Shown: positions 33,909 through 46,329, counted from the first letter of the stretch. The stretch: DNA of 64,000 bases from Multifurca ochricompacta (GCA_022496185.1 WTXG01000034.1:186001-250000); one strand, 5' to 3'. Notes: generated from the letters alone by a model not told the origin. Numbers and translations are program-made.

Positions 33909-36395
33909 AGTCTGATATATAGTCTGAGGGTGTGTGGTGTCTACATTACGTGTGGGTGTGGTAGGCTGAGGTGGTAATTGAGGAGGTACGATGTCCTCCT
34001 GTTCCTCTTCTAGGTCTTCCTCATCTTGAGGAGCCTCAGGAACATGTGTAGCAGTTGCTGGTGGTGGTTGGACATTTCCACCAGGTAAAGTAATTGAGCC
34101 ACCTTCACTAGGTTGCTCTATCAGTTTACTTGCTCTGTTGTCCTTGTCAGAGCAGGATGGGAAGGATCTCTCATCAAATGTAACATCTCGTGAAGAGATG
34201 AGAGACCAGGTACGACTATCCCAAAGTGTGTAGCCCTTAGAAGTGGGCTCATACCCAACAAAGACGGCTTCCCTGGCTTTGGGATCTAATTTATGCTGCT
34301 TGCCCTCTGGAACATGATAATAGGCTTTGCAACCAAAGACCTTAAAGTATGAGACATCTGGTTTGTTCCCTACCAGAAGCTCAAGCAGAGTTTTCCATTT
34401 ATTAGAATGGATGGGAGTTCTATTATAGATATGACATGCTGTTTCAACAGCACATTCCCAAAAACTGAGAGACAGGCCTGCATCGTGCAGCATGCTTGTG
34501 CCTTTTTCCATGATGGTTCTATTGAACCTCTCAGCCCTTCCATTCTGTTGTGGACTATACAGCATCGTAAGTTTATGCTCTATGCCAAAATCTTCAAGCG
34601 TTGCCTTCAGTGCCTTGTTCACATACTTGCCACCACGATCTGTATGAAGACACTTGATTTTATGATTAAATTTATTTTCAAGTAGTGTCTTCAGTTTATT
34701 AAAAACCAGTGTGAACAGATCTTTAGACTTCATTGGAATGATTAAAGCATATCTGCTAAAGTCGTCCAAGAAGGTGGCAAAGTATAGATTCCCTTGTATT
34801 GAACTGCACTGCAAGGGACCTACAAGATCACTATGAAGGATCTCAAGGGGGGCTGATGCGTGCTTTGAAGATGGGGGAAATGGAAGATGATGGGACTTGC
34901 CCATTTCACAGCCATAGCATGGCTTGTCTTCCATTTGGCTATTATTAATTTTGAGGCCTTTAACCACCTCAGGAGCATATCTTTTTAGGGCTTCTTTAGA
35001 CATATGGCCCATTCTTTGATGCCAGATTTCTAGTGAGGCAGATGCAGATGTATGGATACTGTTTAGGATGTGTTTGCCTAGTACCCAATACAATTTGCCA
35101 AACTTCCATGCTTCCGCTATAACATTATTGCCATATTTAATTGTTGCCTTCTTGTTATCAAGAAACACAGTTGCCCCTTTTTCTACCAGGGCACTGGCGG
35201 AGAGTATTTTATGTCCTCCTGGCATGTGGAGCACATTGCTCAATTCCAAGTCAAAACCTTGATCAGTCCTGATGATCACAGTGCCAACTCCACTTGTTTT
35301 GACTATGGAGTTGTCACCTAGTGATACTTCATGGGTACTGTCAACTTTATATGTATTGAAGTCTTCAAGGTTGGGACTGAAGTGAGACGTTGCTCCACTA
35401 TCAAGCATCCAATAATCTGAGTTGATATCCAGATTATAGGTGTGAACATAAAGGCGAATGTGAGGTGCTTCATGCACCTCCTCTATTTTGCCACTACCAT
35501 TAACTACGGTGGCTATAGTGTTTACATGTTGGGCCTCAGCCCTCTTCTTGTTCCCTGCCTTGCCCTTTTTGGCATTCTCCAGGTCCTTCTTCTTCTTTGC
35601 ACAAGCATTGGACTTGTGTCCAGGCTTTTGACAATAGAAGCAGACCACCCCTTGTGAACCAGGGGCAGCAGTGGGAAGTGGTGATAAATTTGTAGGTTTT
35701 TTAGATTTGACAGGTGCAGCCTTAGATAGGACTGCACTACCACTTCCCAAGGGACCTGCCAGACGACTTTCCTCATTTAGGAACCTCTGCACAAGGTCCT
35801 GGGGAGAGAGTCGCTCTGGATCGCCAGAGGCTAGTATGGAGCCAGCAATGGCACTGTAGGAGTCTGGGAGAGCTTTTAATAGAATAAAGCTCATCTGGAG
35901 GTCATTGACCTCCATCCCATTCTCCCTAAGGGTACTCCTGGCATCCAGGACCTTTTGTAATTGGGTCCTGAATGTCTGTCCTTCATCAAGATGGAAGGAC
36001 ACCAGGGCAAGCCACAAATTATATGTGGCCATGCTACCTACAGAGCCATAAAGCCATTCCAACTTGTTATACTTCTCACTAAGAGAAGGATAGTTGGCAT
36101 TGGAAGCTACTTGTGAGTAGACTTCCTGGGTAACATTGAGGAAGAGCAGCCCAATTAGCATTTCCTCTTCTCCCATCCATTCCCTAAGGATGGGATCAAT
36201 GACTTCCTTCTGCATTTTTTCCTTTTCCTCCTTGTCCTCTGGGAGGAGGGGCATGTCAGGGTATGGCGTAAGTATGTGCCTCCTGAGCCCATTCATCCTC
36301 AAGAGGGCATTAAAATTGGCGGACCAAACTTGCCAGTTGGCGCCATCAAGACGTTCCATCTTGGAGGAAGGGGGGAAGACAATTGAGGATGGCAT
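33909..36395 (-). pseudogene. copia A gag, protease and integrase region
   Basis: An open frame from ATG 36395 covers the gag domain, the CCHC knuckle CFYCQKPGHKSNAC, the protease DSGATSHFSP, the HHCC region and the integrase core (HTDRGGKY, SPQQNGRAERFNR). The GGE-to-GGK change next to the second catalytic Asp and losses such as PFPPSSKHASA suggest decay. The frame runs a few codons into the solo LTR at 33908, giving a chimeric tail. It cannot make a full polyprotein. Confidence 0.85.
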
Positions 36396-37335
36396 TGTAG
36401 ATGTTATAAAAGTGTTCCTGGTTCCAAGGAGCAGTTAGAACCAGTGCCCAGGTCTTGCTTAAGAGTGCCACCCCATACTGTGGCACTATGCTTCAGAACC
36501 TAAGAAGGTCCTGCCTTTGTTGTGCGACTTTCTAGGTATAGTAAAGCTGTCTAGCGCAATCTTGTAACTAGACATAAGCTCTGGTAGACTAGCCAGAGTG
36601 TCTAGTGTAACCAAGACTGGGAGTCATGTCATGGAGGAGCCAACGCAAGTTCCATTAGAGACAAAGGGTGTATAGCCCTTCCTCTAATGCTGGTGGTGGA
36701 GTCCATGATTAAGCCCTAGATGATTGGGGCCATGACTGAGTAGACTATTAGGTTTCCTCTGGTGGGGCGAACCCCCACAACTTGGCAGCGAATACTTCTG
36801 CCCAGAGACAAAACCTTCTAGCTACTATGTGTCTACTATCATAGTGCAGCCTACTTGTATCAGCCCAAGCGTCATGGGAGTGACTACCCATGCCTTGTTC
36901 TAGACCCTAAACTCTACCTGCAGGTCGCTAAACCTGGCTTACGGATCGAGCCAAGCATTAACTGGACAAAAAGCCTCAAGCCTTCTGGGCAAGTGGCCTA
37001 CTAAGACTATCTATGGGACGAAAACCCAGCTACAACTATGAAGGTTACTAATACCTAGTGCGCACTCAAGGAGCTTAAGATGTTTCACCCGCTTAGGGTC
37101 CCTCATCATCTTTTGCAAGAACCCCAAAGGGCTAGCCAAACAGTTCAGGATGAGCAGTAAACTGCATCATCCTGTGGGGTGTTAAGGTGCACAGACAGTA
37201 AAATATGAAAGCTCACAGAAGAAGCTGGTGGGAAAGACTTTGAAGCTTTTGTGAGCTTGATGTGCGAAGAGCGAGTTGGGCTGTTAATGAACAAAAGGGA
37301 ATTACAGATCAGTATGAGCGGCAGGGCCCATAACC
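36396..37335 (-). other. copia A 5' leader with primer-binding site
   Basis: This is collinear with the copia B leader over its whole length with scattered differences, and shows no ORF of note. It ends at 37321-37335 with the same tRNA-iMet anticodon-arm primer-binding site as copia B, directly against the LTR end TGTCAAAC at 37336. Confidence 0.7.
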
Positions 37336-37480
37336 TGTCAAACAATCATGCTGCTGGTTATACTGACCGTGGTTAGTAGCAGTAAAGCTAGAGTTCTTTT
37401 AACCTCTGAAGTACTTGTCTTTCTCTAGCTTTACCGCTACTAACCACAGTCAGTATAACCAGCAGCATGATTGTTTGACA
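37336..37480. repeat. LTR-derived palindrome at the copia A 5' end
   Basis: Two 58-nt arms (37336-37393 and 37423-37480) are inverted copies with about two mismatches, separated by 29 nt. The left arm is the end of the copia A 5' LTR. The right arm with the loop is the 3' tail of the older plus-oriented LTR (22499-22932). About 0.46 kb of the 5' LTR is missing, so a deletion or template switch joined the opposed LTR ends. Confidence 0.75.
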
Positions 37481-37510
37481 CTAACCACAGTCAGTAACCA
37501 GCAGCATGAT

Positions 37511-38038
37511 TGTTCAATAACCTGAACCAGTGTTTATACATACATTTACCATGACAGAAGGCAGATACTATGACTACATGCAACAGAGATTTAGATATAA
37601 TTTGTGCATTGCACAGGTTGTTGGAAATGGATCAATATGGCCAGGTCAGATCAATCACTAAGTGTGTGGTACTAACAAGCGAGTTGTGTGTTGTGCAGTA
37701 GCACATGGACTGCATTTCACCTTCCTGTGAATAGTTTGATACCTTACTTGATTAGACACAATCCTTCTTTATCTTGGTTACTATAAGCACACTCATTTAC
37801 AGTATTTAAAGGATGCTTTTACTGTACAGTTCACTTCAGTTCTGACCAACACAACTGAAGTGAGTATTTTGTTATCTTATCTTTACCTATGTAGCTAACG
37901 CACACTAGTTATAACTACCATTCTAGGTAAAGACTAATTAATATACAGTTCTGACCATCACAACTGAATTATAACTACCATTCTAGGTAGTTTGGATTAT
38001 CTAACCTCAGGCTGTGTTCATTAGGTTATGGGCCCTGG
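37511..38038 (+). repeat. probable LTR of another copia-type element with primer-binding site
   Basis: The block starts TGTTCAATAACC and ends near GCTGTGTTCA (38020). It is followed at 38024-38038 by ggttatgggccctgg, the same tRNA-iMet half-molecule primer site, here on the plus strand. A TATA-like tatttaaagg lies near 37801. No second copy is in the window, so the LTR borders are inferred. Confidence 0.45.
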
Positions 38039-38392
38039 CTGTAACTGAATTAAATCCAGAAGAAGATCAAATTTAATACACAAGCTTCCTTACTCAGTAA
38101 TTCACACATTTTTGGCATCTCCCGATAAGGCAAGCCTCTGTTCTTTTGTAGTCCTATTCCCTGGTCCCTGGAACCAGTGGATTGGTGTAGACTGGGCCCC
38201 TCACCGGGCTTTGCATGAGCCATGTGATGGAGCATGGTGACACTGAAGCATGTGTGAGCAATCCCTAATTGGGACTGGACCCTTTGCAGTTCAGAGCATA
38301 CAGTTGGATACATTGGGACTTGATCAGTCTTCATGATCTGGGTCTGACAGCTCCTCTACCCAGATTGGAAATTGTCGCTTACATGCACCATG
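38039..38392 (+). other. truncated leader of that element
   Basis: The plus-strand internal region follows the primer site and is cut at 38393 by the next LTR. No coding signal is seen. Confidence 0.4.
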
Positions 38393-39533
38393 TGTGACGC
38401 TTTTTGTTGATGTAACAGTTTGTGACACGTTTGTGACACCTTGTGACAGTTTTTCGACCCACGCATGTTCGACTTTTGTTTCAACATTTTTGACACTTCT
38501 CACTCTGAGTCATGTGACTGGAGCTGATGGATCTTTCTTATCTAATTGCTAAATTCCTGGACTGACTTGATTGACACTGATCTGCTTTTGGAGTGGGTGC
38601 AACACCACTTACAATTCCTGCTTCAGTTCCCACTAGAGATTCACATGTATATTTACTATACTACATTCTACTTTGTGAAACAGGCATGAGGGCAGCATAC
38701 TGACTGTGAGGTTAGCGGGTTAGGCTAGAAAGACAAGTTATACTTCAGAGGAGAAGACAACTCTATTACACTATACTACACACCTAGAAAGACAAGTTAT
38801 CTACAGGAGATGGTTAGCCAAAGGTAAGGTAGTAAGTAGAGTAGATGGGACTTACACTTCAGAGGAGAAGACAACTCTGAAGTGTAAGAGACGAAACAGA
38901 CACCCTTATATACTTTCTGAAGGGATGGTCTGTGCACTGGGAATAAGTCCACAAGTGCCGGACAAAGTCCAAACAACAAACAAGAGGGAGAAAGGCCATT
39001 GGCCACTACAGAAATCACATGTTACATGGTGCATCAGTCAGCTACTGTGGAATGTGAGAAAGAAAGTAATAAAGATATAGTAAAAGTCTGAAACTCCGGT
39101 ATCTAATCTAATCTACAAAGTAGCTAATCTAATCACCTGATGCCTGAAGCATCACCAAACATCTTCTGTGTTCAACATACTTTACTTACAAAGACACTAG
39201 AATACTTGTATTTAAGTAGGACACACTGGAGAGACAGACTTTAAGTCTGTTCTCTTGTATCTAATACAGGTCTACTGTTCTTCACCAGAACCCCCTTGAA
39301 CTTCCTAAGCTGCAACTTAGGAAGCCTTCACCCCAGAACCTCCAGCAGGGCCTATTGCCTCTGCTTCAACTCGTTTCTTGCATGTGTGCCCCTCTTGCTT
39401 TGTGTGGGCCTTGAACCTTGAATGCGGCCCTTGTGGTTTGCCTTGACACCTTGAATCGACGCATGCCCCTCTTGTATCTTGTGGGCCTGCAGCTTGAAAT
39501 GACAACTGACACAGCAGAGACCTGGCTGTGACA
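38393..39533 (+). repeat. copia-3 family LTR, split by a solo LTR
   Basis: The parts 38393-38673 and 39183-39533 together match the 634-bp LTR of copia-3 at 52985-53618 (TGTGA-GCTTTTTGT ... GGCTGTGACA). No matching target duplication flanks it, so one border is recombinant. A solo LTR is inserted at 38674. Confidence 0.75.
38674..39177 (-). repeat. solo LTR with tactt target duplication
   Basis: A 504-bp block, TGTGAAACAGGCATGAGG ... TGTGTTCAACA, with tactt at 38669-38673 and 39178-39182. Parts resemble the copia A/B LTR (cacccttatata, gtccacaagtgccggaca), so it is a sister family. A third copy starts at 63812. Confidence 0.82.
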
Positions 39534-39938
39534 TTAGAACAGACTTCTACAACCCCAGAAAGAAGCAGAACTCACCAAATGCCAAGGCGACAACGACATG
39601 TCCCTTGCCTCGACACTGAACCTGAACCACGACCTTGGAGCCGACGACGCTCCAATCGATTCCTATATTCGACTTGCCGTTCTTGCGATAGAGGGCTTCC
39701 CCCAACCAGAAAACCAGAAACAACTCACCAGAATGCAAGGCGACAACGACATGTCCCTTGCCTGAAATCCAGAAGTGCAACTCAGCACATGAATCCCAGA
39801 CCCCTCCATCACAATGACGCGTCCCTCGAATAACAATCTCCAGAACGAAACCTAATAAACAGATCAGTACGACAGGAACTGGACGATTACCACCCGAATT
39901 CTGAAACCATTTTGCGCGGCTTGCAAGTGATTCCCTGA

Positions 39939-41190
39939 TTGAGCGTCCCACACAACGCCGAACCCATGAATCCCGAATTCTTGCTCAAACCTCGACTGGA
40001 AGCAAGACTGCTCCAGGAATCCACATTGACATCCATAGAAACGAATCTTGCAGCCGTGACAACTTCCTTTCCATTTGTGATCCCAATGCGAATAACCGAC
40101 GACACCGACCCAGAAAACCCTGAAAGAGGACCACCAGATTGGAATCCAGGAGGAGATCCAGAAGGACCCCCACACGACCTTCCAGTTCTGACACAAGGAG
40201 CACCCAGACTAAATCAGGGAGGACAAATGGAGGGCGTTCCTCCACCCTTTTTCGATGGTGACAGAGATATCGCCATGGACTGGTTTGCTGGCTCGAATTA
40301 TTCTTCATCTTGAACGAAAACGCGATGATGGTCCAAAATGAGCGTACAAAAGTGGCCTATGTGTTAGGGCTAATACGAGGACCGAAAATAGACTGATGGG
40401 TTGTGGACCAAATAAATTGGCTCTCCGCCATAAAAAACGGAGACATCTGAGTATCAGAAATTTGGGAAACATTCAAAGAAACGTTTCAGACAGCTTGGGC
40501 TGATGCTGTGGCTGGACAAAAGGCACTAAGGGCACTAGACAAATTACAGATGAAAGATTCCAATATAGATGATTACATAGCCGAGTTTCGTACCTTGGCA
40601 ATCCGAGCAGAACTGCACATTGACGATCCAGCCACCTGGCAATACTTTCACCGAGGGCTCCCCACGCGTCTGGTCCAGACCATGCTCATGTTAGATCAAC
40701 CCAGAACCTTCGATGAAGCAGCTGCGTCAGCTAGATGACATCACGCTAACTGGATTTACATGAAAGATCTACTGGGTACTAGCACTCGGACACTGACTAA
40801 CCCATCACCGCAAGGCAATAAGTTCACATTCTACCGAAAACGCAACCCGAGTACAGGAGAAGTTAACGTCATTAAAAAGACAACCATGATGGAAGAAAAG
40901 GAACAGTATAACAGAAAAGGATGATGCTTCAAGTGTGGATGCCGAGGGCATCTTATCAGAGATTGTCCAAATAAGACAAGTGCCCTGGCTCAGACTGCTG
41001 TGATCACTGAAGTACCTCAGACGACTGCGGCAGTACCCACCAGATCACATGAGCAGAGATCCGCGAGTACAACAACTACGCCCACAGTAGATGTCAACGC
41101 AATTGCAACGGCCCTTAGATCCATGACCGACGACAAACGCCTCGCATTACAGAACAAGTTTAAAGGGGATGAGGATTTTTATATCGCTTG
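39939..41190 (+). pseudogene. gypsy-1 gag
   Basis: Fragments of a Ty3 gag are visible: EGVPPPFFDGDRDIAMDWF, then after a frame break NERTKVAYVLGLIRGPK, and KMKDSN-like capsid sequence in 40508-40738 (DKLQMKDSNIDDYIAEFRTL). A CCHC knuckle CFKCGCRGHLIRDC follows directly after a TGA near 40922. TGA codons also occur at 40448 and 40736. The ORF ends at 41191. The 5' leader (39534-39938) contains a repeated segment, caaggcgacaacgacatgtc, at about 39590 and 39737. Confidence 0.75.
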
Positions 41191-41790
41191 AATGATGCGG
41201 CCTTCATTCGAGCATTAATCTCACACCATGTATTCAGGTCGCCTATAAGAGCAATGACAATATCTGTTCCTTTACATGGAGTGAGGAAAAAGGCCAATAT
41301 AGAAGCACTTGTTGACAGTGGTGCAACTGAAAATTTCATAAACTACAAAACAGTAATCAGACATCGACTCCCCACCAAACAGTTAACTATTCCAAAACGA
41401 TTACAAAATGCAGATGGCTCCCCAAATGCCACACGAAATATCACGCAATGCATCAATCTCAGCATCACCACAAATAACAAAACACAACGGCACTGTTTTT
41501 ATGTAGCATCAATCGGAATTGATGACATGATCCTGGGATATCCGTGGTTTGCAGCAAACAACCCCCAGATAGATTGGACAGAAGGACGTCTTACCGAAGA
41601 TATCTATTTTGATCTACCATCAGAACACATGAAACGGCTCAACATCGCTCAAGAGTTAGCAATCAAGGCTAAAGATAAGATCGAACGATCTTGGGATCAA
41701 GTCATCCCACCAGAGTACCATCGCCACCAGAAAGTATTTAGTGATCAAGAAGCACAGTGGTTCCCAGAGGCCCAACCTTGGGATCACTGA
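41188..41790 (+). pseudogene. gypsy-1 retropepsin region
   Basis: This 200-codon open piece contains the aspartic-protease motif ALVDSGATENFIN and the second conserved ILGYPWFAANNPQIDW segment. It ends in a TGA at WDH-stop-IELKP. The downstream frame continues directly into RT, so pol was originally one reading frame. Confidence 0.8.
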
Positions 41791-43116
41791 ATTGAATTAA
41801 AACCAGATGCACCCTCGACACTAGATTGTAAGATCTACCCATTAGGGCCAGGAGAACAGGACGCATTAAACAAGTTCCTAGAAGAACACTTGCAGAAGGG
41901 ATACATCAAAGAGTCCAAATCGCCTTACGCATCACCCTTTTTCTTTATCAAGAAGAAGGATGGGAAGCTTAGACCAGTCCAGGACTATTGCAAACTCAAT
42001 AATTGGACCATCCAGAATACATATCCACTTCCGCTAATCCCTGAACTTATAGATCGCATTTGTGGGAGCACATTATTCACTAAGATGGATGTCTGCTGGG
42101 GGTATAACAATATCCAAATAGTTCCTGAGGACAGATGGAAGGCAGCCTTTAAAACAAATTGTGGCTTGTATGAACCAAATGTTATGTTCTTTGGACTCAT
42201 GAACTCTCCAGCAACATTCCAGACTATGATGAATGCAGAATTCAGAGAGGAACTGAACGAACAAGATGAAGCTGGAAAGGCTTGGTTCACTGTCTACATG
42301 GATGATATCCTTATTCACACCAATCATAATCTACGAGATCATCAGGCTAAAGTCCATCGCGTCTTAGATAAACTCAGTAAACTGGATCTTTATCTCAAAC
42401 CAGAAAAATGTGCCTTTGAGCAAACACATCGAATACCTAGGGCTCATTTTAGAAGCAAATCAAGTGCACATGGATCCAGTTAAAGTGGAGGGCATCGCAA
42501 CCTGGAAAATGCCTACCACAGTAAAGGAAATTTGCTTGTTCCTTGGCTTCTGCCAATTCTATCAGTGGTTTATCCAGGGATTTAGTAAAATCGCAGCTCC
42601 ATTGAACGCGCTTACTAGTTCCAGAAACCCCTGGAAGTGGACAGAGATTGAACAGAAGGCATTTGACGATCTCAAGCAACGTGTGACCTCGCAACCAGTA
42701 TTAATGCAACCAGACTTTGAAGAGCCCTTTATTGTGGATGCAGATGCCTCAGGCTATGCTCTTGGGGCAACTCTAAGTCAAAAGGACTCAGAAGGATGAC
42801 TACATCCAATTGCCTACTTGTCAAAAACTCTAGATGTTACACAGCGGAACTGGGACATCTACAATCACGAACTATTCGCTATCATTATCGTGTTTAGATT
42901 GTGGCGTCAATACCTTCTTGGTGCCAAACATAAAGTTCAAGTCCCACCAATCACAATAATCTCCAGTACTTCAAGGAACCCCAGAAACTCAATCGGTGAC
43001 AGGCTAGATGGCTCCAGGAGCTCGCAGATTTTGACTTTATGCTTGAGCATGTCCCAGGAAAACTTCATACAGTTGCCAACATGCTCTCGCGCTGACCAGA
43101 TGCGGACTGTGGAATA
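41791..43116 (+). pseudogene. gypsy-1 reverse transcriptase and RNase H
   Basis: RT motifs are clear: SPYASPFFFIKKKDGKLRPV, KMDV-WGYNN, MFFGLMNSPATFQ and the catalytic YMDDIL near 42296. RNase H follows with DADASGYALGATLSQKD. Breaks include a frame shift near 42425, TGA at 42797 (before LHPIAYLSK) and TGA at 43094 (LSR-stop-PD). Both of these TGA codons sit where CGA (Arg) is expected. Confidence 0.85.
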
Positions 43117-44017
43117 GATGATAATGACGAAGTCACAGTCCTACCAGCAGATTTATTCATTAAAGCGATGCAGTCGGTGAAGCTTCCCTTCCCCACTACC
43201 CTTCCAGAACAACATGAGATTCTACAATGGTACCACAATCATGTGTTAGCAGGACACCCAGGAATCGACAAAACCACACGCAGAGTACAGCGCAAGTATG
43301 AAGGAAGAGATCTGAAGGATTTTGTACAAGAATATGTCTGAGGATGCGTGAAATGCCAGGAAAATAAGCCAAAACTCACAAAGAAAGTGCCGATCTTTCC
43401 ATTAGATGTACCGGCAACTGATGGCCCGTTTCAATATATTGCTATGGATCTCATCACGGATCTCCCACCGGCTGGGAAGCATGACGCGATACTCACAATT
43501 GTAGATCAAGGGTGTTCTAAGGCAGCTAAATTCATTCCGTGCTCTAAGGATATCACTGGTGAAGGTGTTGCTACCCTCTACTACTGCCATCTCTTCCCGT
43601 TCTTTGGTGTTCCATGACATATAATCTCCGATCGAGATCTGCGATTTACATCGCACTTCTCGTGCGCCCTTACCAAGATTCTTCAGATCCAACAAAATCT
43701 ATCTATGGCATTTCACCCTCGGACAGATGGATCTAGTGAATGTATGAATCTTTGGCTTGAACAGTACTTGTGACTCTGGATAAGTGATGATCAATATAAG
43801 TGGCCAGACTATCTACCGCTGGTGGAATATGTACACAATTCTTGGCCGCATGATAAAACAAAAATATCCCCACATGCGCTCATCCATGGCATGCAATTTG
43901 ACTGGAAGGCTGAAGCTAGTGACACTGATGTTCCACAGGTTGATGAGCACATGCGTAATCTACGCGACACTCAATCTTGTGCAGAACACACATTCCAAAT
44001 GACTACGGATCTATCGG
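43117..44017 (+). pseudogene. gypsy-1 integrase, cut by gypsy-2
   Basis: The zinc-binding region (AGHPGIDKTTRRVQ, GCVKCQENKPK) and the core (AMDLITDLPPAG, IISDRD, HPRTDGSSE) are readable. TGA codons interrupt at YV-stop-GCVKC, GVP-stop-HIISDRD and EQYL-stop-LWIS, each at a conserved Arg. Sequence stops at 44017 and resumes at 52084. Confidence 0.83.
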
Positions 44018-44599
44018 TGTTACGAACAGGGCCCAGCAGCCCTATTTTCTTCACTCTCCCCAACCGGGATCCCACTCGTCCACCAACCCTCCACTTCCTT
44101 ATTATGTCCCCCTCCTGGGACCCCTCACATGCATTGCTTCCATCCCCGTGACCGTTGTTTGAACCTGTGTACCTACTGTTTGCCTATGCTTGTTCTTTCT
44201 TATCTCCTTATCTTTACGACCGGACATTTACTTAATTCCCTATCAGAAGCAAGGCTTTACGCCGTCCGCTTTCGCATCTTTGGGCCCACATGACTCCAAT
44301 ATCCTTATCTATAGACGCCCATCTGTTTACGTATATAAGTCTGTCTTAGCTACACTGTAGGCCTCAGACTCGACTTATTGAATACATTGGTGTTTGTCTT
44401 TTGGACTCTCCCTTGAATCCTCTGACTCGTCTGTCTCAGTGCTTTCGGCACTTTCCGCTTAACATCGTCTTAGGGAACAGCCCCTTCGACTTTGACTCTT
44501 TCTCTTGAAACTCCAAGAGGCCTTATTGGTCTCTTATCTGAAACTCTTGAACCCTGCTGTCGCACAAGTCGTGCAGAACGTCTCACACCGGACGTAACA
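44018..44599 (+). repeat. gypsy-2 5' LTR
   Basis: A 582-bp LTR, TGTTACGAACAGGG ... CCGGACGTAACA, with a TATA-type tatataag near 44333. It matches 51502-52083 with about four substitutions. Confidence 0.93.
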
Positions 44600-46133
44600 T
44601 CAAGTCAAGTCTCTCACAGTGGCTTCCAGCCGCAGTCAGACCCTCTTCTGAGAAGAGCTCATCGAGCGCAGAGACGAGAATAATCTTTCACAGCAAGTAC
44701 TTGGCTCTGCCGCCTGGAAAGACTTTGAGTCCGAGTTTGGATACTACGTCTATCACGACGGAAGATACCAACCGGTAGAATACGACGACGAGAAAAGAGT
44801 TTGGTACTGTATCCGATACTCGGATAGCTGACACTCTTGGGTCACTACAAGACCTGCCCCACCCGAATTTGGACTAGGCCCATGGAGAGAAAACCCTCCA
44901 GCCATTGTCACAGACTCTGAACCAGAAGAGTATGTAGAAGAACCCAGTGAAGAAGAAGCACCAGCATTAGCAACGTCTACGCCTCTGGTTGCACCAGAAG
45001 TTGTCAGGATCAGAGCCCCTGCATTGACAACCCCACAGATATCGATACAGTCTGCACATACCATTGTCCCATCCCACCAAACCATGTCCACCATCACCGC
45101 CCAACTCCCAGATCCCGCCCCGCCAGCCCCTGCGGTGGCACTGCCAAACATTCCTCCCCCATCGGGACGACTGTCAGGAGTGCTACCCCAGACATTCACA
45201 GGGGATCGCTCGCAAAGCAAGAAGTTCATGTTGGAGTTCACAACCTTCAAGAACTTCAACCATGACGTCCCACAGATTGTCAACCCATTCCAGCGTGCCA
45301 ATCTGTTCCTCTCCCTCATCCGAGGAGACGCAGTAGACGACTGGACTATGGAGCAGTTGGAGTGGCTCAATGAACAAGTTGAAAGTGGGCGTTGTACCAC
45401 GAGTGAAGGCCTTTGGGAGACCATCGCCGAAAGGTTCAAAGACGCTTTCACAGACGGGCAGGCCAAGCAGAAGGCAGCCCGAGAGTTGAAATCCCTTAAA
45501 ATGGAAAAAGGCGAATTGGATGCATACATCGCCAAGTTTAGGAGTTTGGCCAATAGAGCCGGCTATGACACAGATGAGGAGGCCACACTGGACCTCTTCT
45601 TGCAAGGACTACCCAACCCACTAGTCAAGAACATTATACAGTTCCATCATCCCCATGATTGGGACACTTGGGTTGATGCTGCCCGACGACAGCAGCAGGA
45701 TTATCTGGACTTCCAGACATGGTTTGGAGTCGACACAAAAAAGGGAAAGACCCGAGACCAGTGGAAAGCTGCCTTCAGAGTCAAGCCTGTCCAGCATACC
45801 CAGCGGGATCCAAACACTATGGATACCTCTGCGGATCGAGCCCGAGCTAGGGCAGCACTCACAGAAGATGAGCGGCAGGCGTTAATGAAGGAAGGGCGAT
45901 GCTTTCGCTGCAGAGCATTGGGACACATGTCTCGAGATTGTCCCAAAAAGGGGGCACACATCGCCGGGGCAACCACTACATCAGAAAGCCCCGCTCAGAA
46001 TAACCCGCCCACTGTAGACAAAAGATCAAAAGAGGAGAAGGCCCAGGACATATGGGCTAATATGATGAAAGAGAGCAAGGAAGTGCACGCCATTTTGGTA
46101 GAAAAAGCATTTGCAAAAAAGGATTTTTGTTAG
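44600..46133 (+). CDS. gypsy-2 Gag (open from 45024; N-terminus broken)
   Basis: The ORF 45024-46133 gives 369 residues. It contains the retrotransposon gag capsid region (PFQRANLFLSLIRGDAVDDW, ERFKDAFTDGQAKQKAAREL, FLQGLPNPLVKNIIQF) and a CCHC knuckle CFRCRALGHMSRDC near residue 290. The same frame continues upstream as plausible protein (EFGYYVYHDGRYQPVEYDD) to about 44660, but a TGA at 44829-44831 interrupts it, so Gag was originally longer. Nearest relative in the window is gypsy-3 Gag. Confidence 0.85.
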
Positions 46134-46329
46134 GCTCAAACCCATCGGCCTGGGCAAGAGCACTCCATGTCACCTCTGTGTATGCTAGTTGATTCAAATC
46201 GTTAAAAATACCAGTTCATTTTGAAACTACACAGAGGACGGCCGACTGAGATATCTTAGTGGACTCTGGAGCCACAGACAATTTCATTCACCTGTGTCTG
46301 ATTAAAACAATGGGTCTGGGAAGGCTGGC
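46134..46329 (+). pseudogene. gypsy-2 protease N-part
   Basis: A VDSGATDNFIHL retropepsin motif is readable near 46258, preceded by a TGA in place of a residue conserved in gypsy-3. The frame is cut at 46329 by the solo LTR and resumes at 46919 (LALPQEKNIWNIDGTAN). Confidence 0.8.

Larger units (their letters stand above)
22933..37480 (-). mobile_element. copia A: nested Ty1/copia element split by several insertions
   Basis: This is an LTR retrotransposon on the minus strand. Its 3' LTR is at 22933-23440 and its coding parts are 23708-24324 (RNase H), 31481-32474 (RT), 33065-33304 (linker after integrase) and 33909-36395 (gag, protease, integrase). Inserted into it are copia B (24325-31480), a gypsy-type solo LTR (32475-33064) and another solo LTR (33305-33908), each with a 5-bp target duplication. 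The 5' LTR at the right end is reduced to a short piece inside a palindrome (37336-37480). The coding fragments are open apart from the insertions, so it was probably active before it was broken. Confidence 0.82.
39534..44017 (+). mobile_element. gypsy-1: decayed Ty3/gypsy chromovirus, left part
   Basis: Gag, protease, RT, RNase H and integrase are present in order with many in-frame TGA codons. The 5' LTR is absent, being cut at 39534. The element is interrupted at 44017 by gypsy-2, with atcgg duplicated, and resumes at 52084 with the integrase C-terminus and chromodomain. Most stops replace a conserved Arg. Confidence 0.85.

Noticed and set aside
44753..45553. 266-codon minus-strand ORF
   Set aside because: It is antisense to gypsy-2 gag, which has clear capsid and knuckle motifs on the plus strand.
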